The notes under the pieces are model-generated. The model made no database searches and was not told the origin of the DNA. It saw only the letters and a list, made by a program, of their open reading frames with translations. The position numbers and the translations under genes are program-made. Below are positions 15,838-25,549 of a stretch of 64,000 bases of DNA, piece by piece. The DNA is taken from the NCBI GenBank assembly GCA_905234275.1, contig CAJOHD010000007.1, positions 1 through 64,000 on the forward strand, written 5' to 3'. Each line of letters starts with the position of its first letter. Within the stretch, counting starts at the first letter, position 1. Source of the stretch: an uncultured Bacteroidales bacterium. GTDB taxonomy: Bacteria; Bacteroidota; Bacteroidia; Bacteroidales; F082.

Positions 15838-17529
15838 TTATTTTATTTGAACGTTTATTGAACCTACGTTTCTGATCTCGCCCTTAGGACTCTTCACGCA
15901 GATGTCCTGGAACTGGATTCTCTGTCCGGTCTGTGCATTGCTGATAAGAGCGATGACTTCGTCGTTGAACTTCGGTCCTTTATTTTGTTTATCAATGAAT
16001 GTTCCTCTATATGTTGACACTGTATAAGAATCAACGGTGTAGTTGAAGTCTTTAAAATCAAAGTCTTTCATCACAGCCATCACTCTGCCGATGCTGAGAA
16101 GCACCTCCTTATCGACTTTACCGCCAGTGATGTCACCGATTTTCACGACCGGGTCAGGGACCATCTTCACGCGGAATTCCTGGTAGCCCATGTCAACCAT
16201 CTTGCCGTTGTCGTCTTTTGCTGAAACGTGAACTTTCACCAGTTTGGTACCTTTGTTCACCTCGACGAAATACTCGCCGTTGGTAGCGCCTTTGGTGTAT
16301 TTGCCACCTTCAACGTTGATGGTGATCTCGTCGCTTGTGAAACCTGGAGCTGACACTGAGATAGGATTCTGGAGCTCTTCGTACATAACCATCATGTTGA
16401 TAGGAGCCACTGTCACTGATGGTGGGGCCACCTGGAATGACTCGTTGAAGTCGTAGAATGCCATCGTGCCATCCGGACGAGGGATCTCGATACGACCTGC
16501 ATACTTTTGTACGCCGACTGTCGTTGCCGGGAAGCTCAGTATGACCTTACCTTCCTTACTGTTCAACTTCACAGGTTCGCCTTTTGCTTTGTTATAGTCG
16601 TCAGTACCCATGAAATACTTCACGTCGAAGGCCTTTGAAGTATCAGCTGCTGCGATAAAGATTTCAGCCTCGTAGTTCTGACCTTTGATGATGAAGTCGC
16701 TCTTCTGGATGACACGTGCCTTGACTGATTCAAACTTGAAGTCTGATGAACCGATTTGTTTGAACAAAGCAGTGATAGCGTCGTATTCTGTAGTCTGAAT
16801 CTCACCCACGATCTTGTTAAGGATAGCGATTTCAGCGGTAAGGATGATATGTTCGAAATTCTTGTTTTCCCAGCTCAGTTCCTGTCCGTCGTTATCGGTG
16901 TAGATAATCTTATCACCATTGAGGTCATAATCTGTGAGAAGTCCGACATACTTGTTATAGTTAGCAATGCCTGCGTCTTCCACAGTATTCACAACGAATT
17001 CGCGATACTGCTGGATCTTCTCTTTAAGAATAGTAGCATTGCCCTGGTTAATCATGAAGTTTGTCGCTGCGTCATATTTGTCCTTAGCGCCGATGTTGTT
17101 AAGGTCGAATTCGTAGAAAACGCGGCGGTTTTCAGGGTTAATCTTGTCAACATTTCTGATCAGTGACTTCTTACTGTCTTTGCTTGCAAGAAGTTCCTGT
17201 TCAGTAATATTTTCTGTCTCGATGACCAACGGTACTTTGATTTCTTTCTCGATATAGTTAATGATTTCGTCGGTTTTCACGCGGATCTCATTAGCTTTAT
17301 CCCAATAAATCTGAGCCTTCTCAGGTTGTCTGCTATATTGTTGTTCAAAGATGTTGTAATAGTCTTCGATTTTACTCTCAACGCTGGCATTTGTCTTCTC
17401 CAGACCGTCGTTCACGATGGCGAAAGCATCGAGAATGTCAGCCGAGACATTCAATGCCAATAAGGCTGTGAGGACCAGGTACATCATACCGATCATCTTC
17501 TGCCTTGGTGTTTCTTTTGCTGCTGCCAT
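15838..17529 (-). CDS. gldM: T9SS motor component GldM/PorM
   Basis: A 563-residue inner-membrane protein. The N-terminus has RQKMIGMMYLVLTALLALNV, a single membrane helix that joins the motor formed with GldL. The large periplasmic part (about 40-563) holds a helical segment followed by beta-domains (for example VTVAPINMMVMYEELQNPIS). In the family, proton flow turns the GldL-GldM motor and energises secretion through GldK and GldN. It is placed between gldL and gldN with very short gaps. Confidence 0.95.
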   Translation of the reverse strand: MAAAKETPRQKMIGMMYLVLTALLALNVSADILDAFAIVNDGLEKTNASVESKIEDYYNIFEQQYSRQPEKAQIYWDKANEIRVKTDEIINYIEKEIKVPLVIETENITEQELLASKDSKKSLIRNVDKINPENRRVFYEFDLNNIGAKDKYDAATNFMINQGNATILKEKIQQYREFVVNTVEDAGIANYNKYVGLLTDYDLNGDKIIYTDNDGQELSWENKNFEHIILTAEIAILNKIVGEIQTTEYDAITALFKQIGSSDFKFESVKARVIQKSDFIIKGQNYEAEIFIAAADTSKAFDVKYFMGTDDYNKAKGEPVKLNSKEGKVILSFPATTVGVQKYAGRIEIPRPDGTMAFYDFNESFQVAPPSVTVAPINMMVMYEELQNPISVSAPGFTSDEITINVEGGKYTKGATNGEYFVEVNKGTKLVKVHVSAKDDNGKMVDMGYQEFRVKMVPDPVVKIGDITGGKVDKEVLLSIGRVMAVMKDFDFKDFNYTVDSYTVSTYRGTFIDKQNKGPKFNDEVIALISNAQTGQRIQFQDICVKSPKGEIRNVGSINVQIK

Positions 17530-17541
17530 TTCTCGTAAATC

Positions 17542-18291
17542 TTAGGCCTTAATATTCATTGCATTGAGCATGTTACCGTAGACGGTATTCATTGCTGTCA
17601 TGCGTTTTGACAGGTCGTTGAGTTGATGATTTAAGTTATCTGTTGATGTTGCAGAAGCGTTGACTTTCTCGATGTAGAGAGCCATTGTGTCGTTCATCTT
17701 TCTGCTTGTGTCAGAGAACATAGCGGCGTTGGTGGCTGTCTTCGACATCTGAGCGTCGAGTTCCATAGCAGTTTCTGAAGCTTTGTTCATAGCCTTGGTG
17801 TAGTTGCTTGTTGCAGCCACAGCCTCGCTCACGTCAGCGATCTTTGATGCGTTCTCGCCGAGTTTGGTGAGACCCATGCTAAGTCTATCCATAGTAGCTG
17901 AGTTGATGTTAGCTTTCTCAAACATCTCGTTAAGCTTGTCAGTGATGACATCATTGTTGGCGTTGCCACCTTCATTTCTCTTAGCGCCTGCTGTAGGTTT
18001 CTTAGGCTGTGCCACAGGACCGTCGCCATGATAGAGATCCCACAATTCAGGATAAACCAAGCTCCAGTCTGGTTCGAGGTGAGCCGGCTCAAATGCTGAG
18101 AAGAAGAAAATGATAGCTTCCGTCAACAGACCGAGGGTCAACATAGTGTTAGCAGCACCCGACCAGCCGAACAACGACATGTGGGTAAGTTTGAACAATG
18201 CGCCAACCAACACGATGGAAGCACCAATACCATAAACCTTAGCCATGAAGTTTTTGTACTTCTTGCTTTCTGAAAACTCTTTAAATGTCAT
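17542..18291 (-). CDS. gldL: T9SS motor component GldL/PorL
   Basis: A 249-residue inner-membrane protein with two helices near residues 19-38 and 47-68 (GIGASIVLVGALFKLTHMS and GLLTEAIIFFFSAFEP). The second helix ends in Glu residues, the conserved acidic positions of the family. The rest is cytoplasmic, predicted helical and Ala/Met/Thr-rich. With GldM it forms the proton-driven motor of the T9SS. It lies 12 bases upstream of gldM. Confidence 0.94.
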   Translation of the reverse strand: MTFKEFSESKKYKNFMAKVYGIGASIVLVGALFKLTHMSLFGWSGAANTMLTLGLLTEAIIFFFSAFEPAHLEPDWSLVYPELWDLYHGDGPVAQPKKPTAGAKRNEGGNANNDVITDKLNEMFEKANINSATMDRLSMGLTKLGENASKIADVSEAVAATSNYTKAMNKASETAMELDAQMSKTATNAAMFSDTSRKMNDTMALYIEKVNASATSTDNLNHQLNDLSKRMTAMNTVYGNMLNAMNIKA

Positions 18292-18330
18292 TTTACCTTT
18301 TATTTTTTAATTTTATTATTTTTCTAGTCT

Positions 18331-18372
18331 GAGATTTCTCCACTTCGCCTATCGGCTCCGGTCGAAATGACG
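18331..18372. repeat. Interspersed palindromic repeat, partial copy
   Basis: GAGATTTCTCCACTTCGCCT followed by ATCGGCTCCGGTCGAAATGACG belongs to the same family as 13440-13519. It lies between gldK and gldL, inside the operon, where a hairpin could tune the relative amounts of the downstream transcript. Confidence 0.7.
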
Positions 18373-18374
18373 AA

Positions 18375-19751
18375 TTAATTATAAACTCTTGATGATTTTG
18401 ACGGGTTGTCACCTTTCTGTCTGCCGAGGAATGGCTGGATGCAACGGAAGCCTATGTAGCACTTCGCTGTGTCCTGATATTCATAGGCACGGGTTGTCAC
18501 CTGCAGATAGTAAGCCACGTCTTTCCATGAGCCGCCGCGGACGACTTTTCTCTTCATCACCGGGTCGTCGTTATCGCTGGCGTTGTAGTTGAACTGAGGG
18601 TTCATGTCCCACATCACGTTATATGATGATGGGTCGAATGCGCTTGATGTCCATTCTGCCACGTTGCCTGCCATGTCGTACAAGCCCCAGTCGTTAGCCG
18701 GATAATGACCCACGATGACTGTGGTGAGACCGCCGTCGGCGATGTAGTTACCGCGCATAGGCTTGAAGTTAGCTTTCAAGCAGCCTCTCTCGTTACGTGT
18801 GTAAGGACCGCCCCATGGATAAGGGTTGAGCTGATGACCGCCGCGTGCTGCCCACTCCCACTCTGCTTCGGTAGGAAGACGGAACTCTGACAAGCCGGTC
18901 TGACCTTTATGTTTCGACAAGTATTTGTTAAGCTTCTCAGTACGCCACACACAGAAAGCGTTAGCCTGGTTCCAGTTCACACCGACAACAGGATAGTGGT
19001 CGTAAGCCGGATGCCAGAAATACTTCTCTGTCAACGGGTCGTTGAAAGCGTATGAATAGTCGTAAATCCATGCCAATGTGTCAGGATAGATGTTGATATC
19101 CTCATTATGCACGAACACCGAACGGTCTGACGAGCCCTGCGGACGGTTAGCGAAAGCACCCTGACGATAGTCGGCACCCTCTCTGAACTCTTTCTTGGCA
19201 GCTGATCTCAAGTCGATATAGCTGTAGTGATACACGAGCTTTCTGGCATCGACCTCTTTCTTGCCGTAGAAACGTTCATTTTCAGGGATATAAAGCTGCT
19301 CGAGAGCGTCTCTGTATTCCTGATTGTCGCTGCGCCAGTCGATCTTCTCATCCCAGTTGAGATATGGCGGATCATACACCTCACCGGTCTTTCTGTTCTG
19401 AGAGATGAGATATTTGTCAGGATCGACCTCACCGAGATAGGTACGAGCCAACGAGTCACGAACGTAGTTCACAAACTCGCGGTATTCGTTATTGGTGATT
19501 TCTGTCTCATCCATGTAAAATGCCGACACAGAAATAGTCATAGGCTGCGACAGACTGCTTCCCGCAATGTCCTGACCGCCTGCACCCATGGTATAGCTGC
19601 CCATCGGGACAAACACCATACCGTAAGGATCCGGTTGATAGAACGGTTTTGATTTCTTTCTTACGCCTACTAATTCACCTTGATCGCCGCCGCTGGTGCT
19701 GCAACCAACAAGCATCATTGCGATAAGGCTTAATAACAAAAACTTTTTCAT
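18375..19751 (-). CDS. gldK: T9SS lipoprotein GldK/PorK
   Basis: A 458-residue outer-membrane lipoprotein. The signal ends in MMLVGC (Cys17). The remainder is an FGE-sulfatase (SUMF1) fold: FVPMGSYTMGAGG, FYMDETEITNNEYREFVNY, YPVVGVNWNQANAFCVW, LPTEAEWEWAARGG and VVRGGSWKD. In GldK proteins this fold is structural; together with GldN it forms the periplasmic ring under the outer-membrane translocon. It is the first gene of gldK-L-M-N and has a -7 box upstream. Confidence 0.96.
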   Translation of the reverse strand: MKKFLLLSLIAMMLVGCSTSGGDQGELVGVRKKSKPFYQPDPYGMVFVPMGSYTMGAGGQDIAGSSLSQPMTISVSAFYMDETEITNNEYREFVNYVRDSLARTYLGEVDPDKYLISQNRKTGEVYDPPYLNWDEKIDWRSDNQEYRDALEQLYIPENERFYGKKEVDARKLVYHYSYIDLRSAAKKEFREGADYRQGAFANRPQGSSDRSVFVHNEDINIYPDTLAWIYDYSYAFNDPLTEKYFWHPAYDHYPVVGVNWNQANAFCVWRTEKLNKYLSKHKGQTGLSEFRLPTEAEWEWAARGGHQLNPYPWGGPYTRNERGCLKANFKPMRGNYIADGGLTTVIVGHYPANDWGLYDMAGNVAEWTSSAFDPSSYNVMWDMNPQFNYNASDNDDPVMKRKVVRGGSWKDVAYYLQVTTRAYEYQDTAKCYIGFRCIQPFLGRQKGDNPSKSSRVYN

Positions 19752-19797
19752 TTTATAGTCGTTGATTTATTAATTATTTCCTATTTAAAAAAGCGTC

Positions 19798-19805
19798 CAA
19801 AAGTA
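19798..19805 (-). promoter_or_regulatory. -7 promoter element of gldKLMN
   Basis: The minus strand reads TACTTTTG (TAnnTTTG), 46 bases before the gldK ATG. This separates gldKLMN from porP/sprF as transcription units, although read-through is possible. Confidence 0.5.
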
Positions 19806-19867
19806 TATTTTTTTTCATTATTTCCGACAAAAACATTTCAACTTAGGCATTTTTTTATCAACATTTT

Positions 19868-20827
19868 TTATAAGTATCTGATACTCCGATAGATACGAGG
19901 TTGTTTCTCCATATCCAACTTGAAGTTATAGCTGATGGAGACCTCATGCGAACCCGGTAATTTCAAACCCATAGTGTTGATATCGTATGCATAATTGATC
20001 TGTATTCCCTTAATTGTGAAGCCAACAAGTATATCTATTGACTCCTGATACCTGTAGTTAACGCCGAAGCACATCTTATTATTGTACCAAAGGCGCGCAC
20101 TGACGTTAAATTGTGTTGATGCTATGTCGCTTAAAATCAGCATTGACGGGTTGAGCATGAACTTAGGATTCATGAACTGATACTCGTATCCGGCTGCCAG
20201 ATAAAACGTCCTATCACCAACAAAACTTGCACTTGACGAAGATTTACCTTCAAGTGCCTTGCCCTTCGCTTGCATCAAATTTGTGGTTGACAACGCCACG
20301 TAAAACGTCTCAGGAACCATGTAGAACAAGCCGAAATTAAAATCGAAAAGCATGTCGCTTTGTTCCTTCGTCGGGATGACAGGGTCGTTGTCGTCCAACG
20401 GCTTAGCCTTGCCGAAATCAACTTTTCGGTTGTCGAAGCTAAACGCCAAGCCCATTCCCAATATTCCGGCGCCGAGGTCGAAATGATACGAATAACCGAG
20501 GTTTACCGCAACATTGTTCTCAAAGCCCAGCTGGTCTTTCATCAGCGAAAGTCCCAAACCGCCTCTCAACACCTTGACTGGCAGGTCGGCAGATGCAAAG
20601 AACGTCACCGGCGAGACCACCTCACCCGTCATGTCGTCTTTGAATCCCGCCCACTGGTTACGGTAAATTCCCATCGCATTCACGCCTTCGCTCAAACCGT
20701 AATAACCAGGATTTATTATCGCATAAGAGTCACTGTAATTGGTGAAAATTGGCATTTGCTGCGCCTTTAACACATTGATTGCCAACATGTTAATCACCAA
20801 CAACAATATGTATTTTATCTTATGCAT
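19868..20827 (-). CDS. porP: PorP/SprF family outer-membrane protein
   Basis: A 319-residue beta-barrel protein with a signal peptide (to about residue 22, KAQQMPIFTNY). The family signature is at the start of the mature part: YAIINPGYYG, GIYRNQWAGF, then LPVKVLRGGLGLSLMKDQLG. The C-terminus has alternating strands ending in a hydrophobic position. PorP/SprF proteins join the T9SS outer-membrane complex with GldK. It lies directly upstream of gldK, as in many Bacteroidetes. Confidence 0.95.
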   Translation of the reverse strand: MHKIKYILLLVINMLAINVLKAQQMPIFTNYSDSYAIINPGYYGLSEGVNAMGIYRNQWAGFKDDMTGEVVSPVTFFASADLPVKVLRGGLGLSLMKDQLGFENNVAVNLGYSYHFDLGAGILGMGLAFSFDNRKVDFGKAKPLDDNDPVIPTKEQSDMLFDFNFGLFYMVPETFYVALSTTNLMQAKGKALEGKSSSSASFVGDRTFYLAAGYEYQFMNPKFMLNPSMLILSDIASTQFNVSARLWYNNKMCFGVNYRYQESIDILVGFTIKGIQINYAYDINTMGLKLPGSHEVSISYNFKLDMEKQPRIYRSIRYL

Positions 20828-20915
20828 TGAATTTTATAACGCCTTGTTTATCAATTTATTGTCTAAATCCGAAAGTTTTCAACATTTTTTCAACATTCAC
20901 ACCTTATTAATATAG

Positions 20916-22385
20916 TCATCGGAAGAGCCTGATGATGTCGTTGCCATTCGCATAAATCAGCAGCATCAGCAGGAAGATGAATCCTATCGTTGTGGCTCTT
21001 TCGAGGAATTTGTCGCTTGGCTTGCGGCCTGTCACCACTTCCCAGATGAGGAAGAGCACGTGACCGCCGTCGAGACCCGGAATCGGGAGGATGTTCATCA
21101 CCGCGAGGATGATGCTGAGGAATGCTGTCATGCGCCAAAACTGTTCCCAGATGAAGCTGTCGGGGAAGATGCTTCCGATAGCGATGAAGCCACCGAGGCT
21201 CTCGTAAGCACCGGTGCTCGGTTTAACGATGAGTTTCAGCTGTTTCCAGTAGTCGCTCAGCTCTTTGCCGGTCTTCTTGAAGCCGCGCGGTATCGACTGC
21301 CAGAAGTTATAGTCTTGAGTTGACACCTGCAGCATCTGTGCGGCATAAACACCTATCGTGGCGTCACCACCCACGTGCACCGGCATCACTATGGTGTCGC
21401 CTTCACGCACTATCATCATGTCGACATCCTGATTTTTGAAATCGACGATGTTTTTCTTAAAGTCTTGAAAATAAGGCGTTTCCACTTCGTTGATAGCGAT
21501 GATTTGGTCGTTTTGCATCATGCCGGCCTTCTCGGCATACGAGCCATTTGAGAAACCGCCCACCACAAAAGGCATCCTGGTGCTGATAAACACCGAACGG
21601 GCCTTAAGTATCTGATTTATAGCATCGTCAGGAAGGTCAACCACCACTGCCTCGCCATCGCGTTCCACCTCGATATATTCTGTGTTCTCCAGAATCAGCG
21701 CCATTGGAATCTGGCTGAAATCCTCGATATAATTGCCGTTGACGCTTAAAATCTTGTCGCCGTCACGAAGTCCGAGGTTATATCCGAGGCTGTCGACAGC
21801 GATGCCGTATTTGTTGACTTCCTCTGTCGAGATATACTGCTCGCCGTAGCTTGCGATGAGTCCGATATAGATGACAAAAGCCAGGATGACGTTCATGCAC
21901 ACGCCGCCGATCATGATGATGAGACGCTGCCAAGCCGGCTTGGTGCGGAACTCCCAAGGCTGCGGATCTTGTGCCATCTGTGCCTGGTCCATCGACTCGT
22001 CGATCATGCCAGCAATCTTGCAATATCCACCGAGCGGCACCCAGCCGAGACCGAATTCGGTAGAATCCTCTGCCCTACGCCAGTCGTCCTCCGGCAAAGT
22101 GTTCAAGTCAATCGGCTCATATTCATACTCTTTTTTCTTTGTTACTGGGTCGATTTTCTCATGAGTGATGTATTTTTCAGGCTCGTTTTTGCAGAAAAAC
22201 TTGAATTTCCACGCTCCGTTGACCTTTTTACATCTGAAAATAGAGAATTTCCAGTCGAAGAACATATAGAATTTCTCAACCCTCACACCAAAGATCCGTG
22301 ATGCCAGGAAATGCCCGAATTCATGGATGATTACGAGGATTGAAAGAGCTAATAACAGTTGAATTATCTTGATTAAAACTACCAT
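20916..22385 (-). CDS. rseP: RIP metalloprotease RseP
   Basis: A 489-residue site-2 protease that cuts membrane-bound regulators, as RseP does for anti-sigma factors. The zinc site HEFGH starts at His21 inside the first helix and the second metal motif NILPIPGLDGGH is near 440. PDZ-like segments with GDKILSVNGN and NDQIIAINEVETP lie between. An extra lysine-rich insertion follows the first helix (about 45-100), typical of Bacteroidetes forms. It has its own promoter. Confidence 0.95.
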   Translation of the reverse strand: MVVLIKIIQLLLALSILVIIHEFGHFLASRIFGVRVEKFYMFFDWKFSIFRCKKVNGAWKFKFFCKNEPEKYITHEKIDPVTKKKEYEYEPIDLNTLPEDDWRRAEDSTEFGLGWVPLGGYCKIAGMIDESMDQAQMAQDPQPWEFRTKPAWQRLIIMIGGVCMNVILAFVIYIGLIASYGEQYISTEEVNKYGIAVDSLGYNLGLRDGDKILSVNGNYIEDFSQIPMALILENTEYIEVERDGEAVVVDLPDDAINQILKARSVFISTRMPFVVGGFSNGSYAEKAGMMQNDQIIAINEVETPYFQDFKKNIVDFKNQDVDMMIVREGDTIVMPVHVGGDATIGVYAAQMLQVSTQDYNFWQSIPRGFKKTGKELSDYWKQLKLIVKPSTGAYESLGGFIAIGSIFPDSFIWEQFWRMTAFLSIILAVMNILPIPGLDGGHVLFLIWEVVTGRKPSDKFLERATTIGFIFLLMLLIYANGNDIIRLFR

Positions 22386-22411
22386 CTTTTGATAATAAAA
22401 ATTTAAAAGTG

Positions 22412-22419
22412 CAAAAATA
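22412..22419 (-). promoter_or_regulatory. -7 promoter element of rseP
   Basis: The minus strand reads TATTTTTG, an exact TAnnTTTG match, 26 bases upstream of the rseP ATG. Confidence 0.6.
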
Positions 22420-22450
22420 CGAAAAATAATGGAAATCGTTTAAGAATTTT

Positions 22451-23212
22451 TCATTTTCCTTCGAAAGAAATATAATCTTCCGGATTCACGGCTCTTCCGT
22501 CGACCCACAGTTCGAAATGCAGATGCGGTCCTGTGGATGTCGTGCCGCTGTCGCCGAGTATGGCAATGGCATCGCCGGCTTTCACCACATCGCCTTCGTT
22601 ACAGAGCACTGTGGCGTTGTGTTTATAGATGGAGATAATATTACAATCGTGTTGAATACCAACGATATAACCACCTTCGACAGTCCAATCAGAAAACACC
22701 ACTGTACCATCAGCGGTTGCCTTTATGACAGCGTCGGCTTTCCCCACCACATCGACTCCATAATGCTTATTGTTTCTATTGAAGTGATTGGTAACCAATC
22801 CGTTAACAGGCACAAAGAACGTCGGTACTGAAACTGAAGCAGTTTGATATTGACCTGAAGAAAGCGTCATCTGTTTAATGTCAAAATCCACATCTTCGCC
22901 GTTGATGATACGTTTCAGATTTTCGATGTACTGGTCCTCCTGGCGGAACACTGTTTCTATCGAGTCGGCGCGGCGTTCCATGTTATAAACACGTCGGTCA
23001 AGGGTAACGTCGGTATAACCTGGAATCAGTTCACGTACGGAGGTGAAAAATATGATGCATGTCGTTATCGCTATGAGTATCAATGAGTAAATCACCACTA
23101 AGTTGATGAATTTCATCTTACTCATATTAAAACGGCCTTTTTCCTCGTACGTCTCAGGATGCACGATGACGACCTTGAATTTGCTCTTAAAATTTTTAAA
23201 CCAGTCTTTCAT
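22451..23212 (-). CDS. M23 family metallopeptidase
   Basis: A 253-residue cell-envelope protein. The N-terminus is cytoplasmic (about 1-33), followed by a membrane helix (34-56) and a coiled segment. The C-terminal half is an LytM/M23 domain: NKHYGVDVVGK (first metal ligands), ATADGTVVFSDWTVEGGYIV, and GPHLHFELWVDGRAVNP (HxH). All zinc ligands are present, so it could cut peptidoglycan cross-bridges. It follows the acyltransferase gene by nine bases and belongs to the dnaX operon. Confidence 0.9.
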   Translation of the reverse strand: MKDWFKNFKSKFKVVIVHPETYEEKGRFNMSKMKFINLVVIYSLILIAITTCIIFFTSVRELIPGYTDVTLDRRVYNMERRADSIETVFRQEDQYIENLKRIINGEDVDFDIKQMTLSSGQYQTASVSVPTFFVPVNGLVTNHFNRNNKHYGVDVVGKADAVIKATADGTVVFSDWTVEGGYIVGIQHDCNIISIYKHNATVLCNEGDVVKAGDAIAILGDSGTTSTGPHLHFELWVDGRAVNPEDYISFEGK

Positions 23213-23221
23213 TTTAAAAAA

Positions 23222-23776
23222 TTATTCCAAATTGAATTTTCCCGGAGTCTTGCCTTGCATTCCGCGATAAAAATTCTCAAGCAGAGGCCAGTCTTTGTCG
23301 AAATCGCCCGAAGGGATGAACGAAGGTCCGTAGCCGCAGCGTTTTGTCTTGAAATCGATAAAGCCAAGAACCACAGGCACTTGCGCCAGTTCGGCTATGT
23401 AATAAAAACCACGTTTCCACTTCTCGACACGTTTGCGTGTGCCTTCGGGAGTGATAACGATGTTCAGCTCGTCGTATTGTCTGAAAACGGCAGCGGTCTT
23501 CACCACCATATTGTTGCCTCTGCTTCTGTCGACAGGTATTCCGCCGATTTTCTTGAGCAGCCAGCCGAGACCCGGTTTGAAGAACTCTTTCTTTATCAGG
23601 AATTTAACCTCACGGCCTTCCATCCAGAAGAAGCAGCGACCTATGACAAAGTCCTCAATGCAGGTGTGCGGTGCCTCGATGACAATACTTTTCTTTACCC
23701 CTTCAGGAAACTGTCCCACAAAGGTGAAACCTCTCATTTTGAGGTAGTTACGACCAAACCATTTTTTAAAACTCAT
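23222..23776 (-). CDS. PlsC-like acyltransferase family protein
   Basis: A 184-residue protein with the acyltransferase core: APHTCIEDF (HX4D-type block, His and Asp six residues apart), GGIPVDRSRG, and ITPEGTRKR (block III). It most likely acylates a lysophospholipid or similar lipid at the membrane. It overlaps the dnaX stop by four bases (ATGA). The length is short compared with PlsC of Proteobacteria but normal for this Bacteroidetes subgroup. The precise acceptor is not known. Confidence 0.85.
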   Translation of the reverse strand: MSFKKWFGRNYLKMRGFTFVGQFPEGVKKSIVIEAPHTCIEDFVIGRCFFWMEGREVKFLIKKEFFKPGLGWLLKKIGGIPVDRSRGNNMVVKTAAVFRQYDELNIVITPEGTRKRVEKWKRGFYYIAELAQVPVVLGFIDFKTKRCGYGPSFIPSGDFDKDWPLLENFYRGMQGKTPGKFNLE

Positions 23777-25407
23777 ATATCGATATTAAGTCCGAGACCT
23801 TTCTTTAAAGTTAAAACATTAGGATTCATTTCCGCCATTTTCTCAAAACGGCTGCGGTCGGTATAGGCGATGTCGTCTTTAGGTTTCTCCACTACATGAT
23901 GAACGAGTGTGAACTGGTTGTTGTTCAGCGACTTCGACAGATGGTCGCGGAGTTTGCCCATATTGTTTACATCTTTGATTACCAATATGTTATCGATATC
24001 AAAATGTATCTCGTTGTTCTCTTTCAGCGATGGTTGATACTTACCGATGCCGGCCACGAAGTTCGGCGACGCATTTTTGTTCGTCTCAACGAATTTCGTC
24101 CACGCTCCGACCAGCATCTCCTGGGTAAAAGGGTTGTTTCTCACCTCGACAGGAGCCTCTTCTTCTTTCTTTTTCTGTCCTTCGTCCAAGATAGAAATCG
24201 TTCCAGCTCGTTTCACTCGCTGGACTGGCTGAGGAGCTGGCTGTGGTGCTGGTTGCTGAGGCTGCACGGGTTTCACGTCATTACGACCGTACGTCTCTAC
24301 GGACGTCGCGTGCGGCGTCCCTACGGGAACCATTTTCAATAATGCGATTTCCAAATGTAATCGTTTGTTGTTGGCGCTGCGGAAATTGATGTCGCATTCA
24401 TTTGCGATATCCAGTGATTTCAGCAGGAACTCGGTGCTGCAACGTTCAGCCTGTTTGGCGTAGCGTGCTTTGAGCTGGTTGCTGACCTCCATCAAGTCGA
24501 CAACACGCTGGTCTTTGCCGAGAAGCAGGTTGCGCAGATGGTTTGCCATGCCCTGGATGAAGTTTTGCGGGTCGAAACCCTTGTTAATCACTTCATTAAG
24601 CAGCAGGAGTATGGAATTGATATCGTTGGCGAGGATATTCTCGACCATGCCGAAATAGTATTCGTAGTCGAGCACGTTGAGGTTGGCGATGACATCTTTA
24701 TAAGTGATGTTGTTGCCCGAGAAGCTCACCATCTGATCGAAAATCGAGAGGGCGTCACGTAATGCGCCGTCGGCTTTCTGTGCGATGATATTGAGCGCCT
24801 CCTCCTCTGCCGTCACGCCTTCTTTTGCGGCGATATTCTGCAGATGTTTGGTGATATCCTCGACTGTAATGCGTTTAAAATCAAATATTTGGCAACGCGA
24901 CAAGATTGTCGGGAGGATCTTATGTTTCTCAGTGGTGGCGAGGATGAACTTAGCATACGCCGGCGGCTCTTCGAGAGTCTTCAAAAACGCGTTGAACGCC
25001 GCGCCCGACAGCATGTGAACCTCGTCTATGATGTATACCTTGTACTTTCCGATTTGCGGAGGTATTCTGACCTGGTCGATGAGGGCGCGGATGTCGTCAA
25101 CACCGCTATTCGACGCAGCGTCGAGTTCGAAGATGTTGAACGAAGCGTTGTTGTTGAAGCTCACGCATGACTCGCATTCGTTGCAAGCCTCCATATCGTC
25201 GGTCGGATGCAGACAGTTGATGGTCTTCGCCATGATACGGGCGCATGTGGTCTTGCCCACGCCTCGAGGTCCGCAGAACAGGAACGCCTGCGCAAGGGTG
25301 TTGTTGCGTATAGCATTCTGCAAAGTCGAGGTGATGGCATGCTGCCCCACGACGCTCTCAAAGGTCGAAGGCCTGTATTTTCGTGCCGATACAATAAAAT
25401 TTTCCAT
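23773..25407 (-). CDS. dnaX: DNA polymerase III subunit gamma/tau
   Basis: A 544-residue clamp loader subunit. The AAA+ core (1-240) has Walker A GPRGVGKTT, a four-cysteine zinc module (CLHP, then CNECESC), Walker B IIDEVHML and the sensor ATTEKHK. The collar domain follows to about 355. The linker contains a Pro/Gln-rich segment (QPQQPAPQPAPQP). Just before it, residues 360-375 are encoded by a palindromic repeat (VPVGTPHATSVETYG). The C-terminal domain resembles tau of other Bacteroidetes. It is the first gene of an operon with the acyltransferase and M23 peptidase. Confidence 0.95.
   Translation of the reverse strand: MENFIVSARKYRPSTFESVVGQHAITSTLQNAIRNNTLAQAFLFCGPRGVGKTTCARIMAKTINCLHPTDDMEACNECESCVSFNNNASFNIFELDAASNSGVDDIRALIDQVRIPPQIGKYKVYIIDEVHMLSGAAFNAFLKTLEEPPAYAKFILATTEKHKILPTILSRCQIFDFKRITVEDITKHLQNIAAKEGVTAEEEALNIIAQKADGALRDALSIFDQMVSFSGNNITYKDVIANLNVLDYEYYFGMVENILANDINSILLLLNEVINKGFDPQNFIQGMANHLRNLLLGKDQRVVDLMEVSNQLKARYAKQAERCSTEFLLKSLDIANECDINFRSANNKRLHLEIALLKMVPVGTPHATSVETYGRNDVKPVQPQQPAPQPAPQPVQRVKRAGTISILDEGQKKKEEEAPVEVRNNPFTQEMLVGAWTKFVETNKNASPNFVAGIGKYQPSLKENNEIHFDIDNILVIKDVNNMGKLRDHLSKSLNNNQFTLVHHVVEKPKDDIAYTDRSRFEKMAEMNPNVLTLKKGLGLNIDI
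24284..24329. repeat. Palindromic repeat embedded in dnaX
   Basis: Inverse-related segments CGTCTCTACGGACG and CGGCGTCCCTACGG form an imperfect palindrome. GTAGGGACGC and GTAGAGACG on the minus strand resemble the hairpin after gldN. The element stays in frame in the DnaX linker. Confidence 0.6.
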
Positions 25408-25513
25408 TCAAAAATAGCCTTTTATTCAGCTTGTAAAATTACAAAAAAATCGTCAAATTATTATACTTGTTTATAATTTTTTAAAAAATAGCCCGTTATA
25501 CCAACGAATTTGT

Positions 25514-25521
25514 TATTTTTG
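25514..25521 (+). promoter_or_regulatory. -7 promoter element of porW/sprE
   Basis: TATTTTTG followed by C matches the consensus, 28 bases before the ATG at 25550. Confidence 0.6.
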
Positions 25522-25549
25522 CAGTTTCGGATATTAGGCAAAGAGAGCG

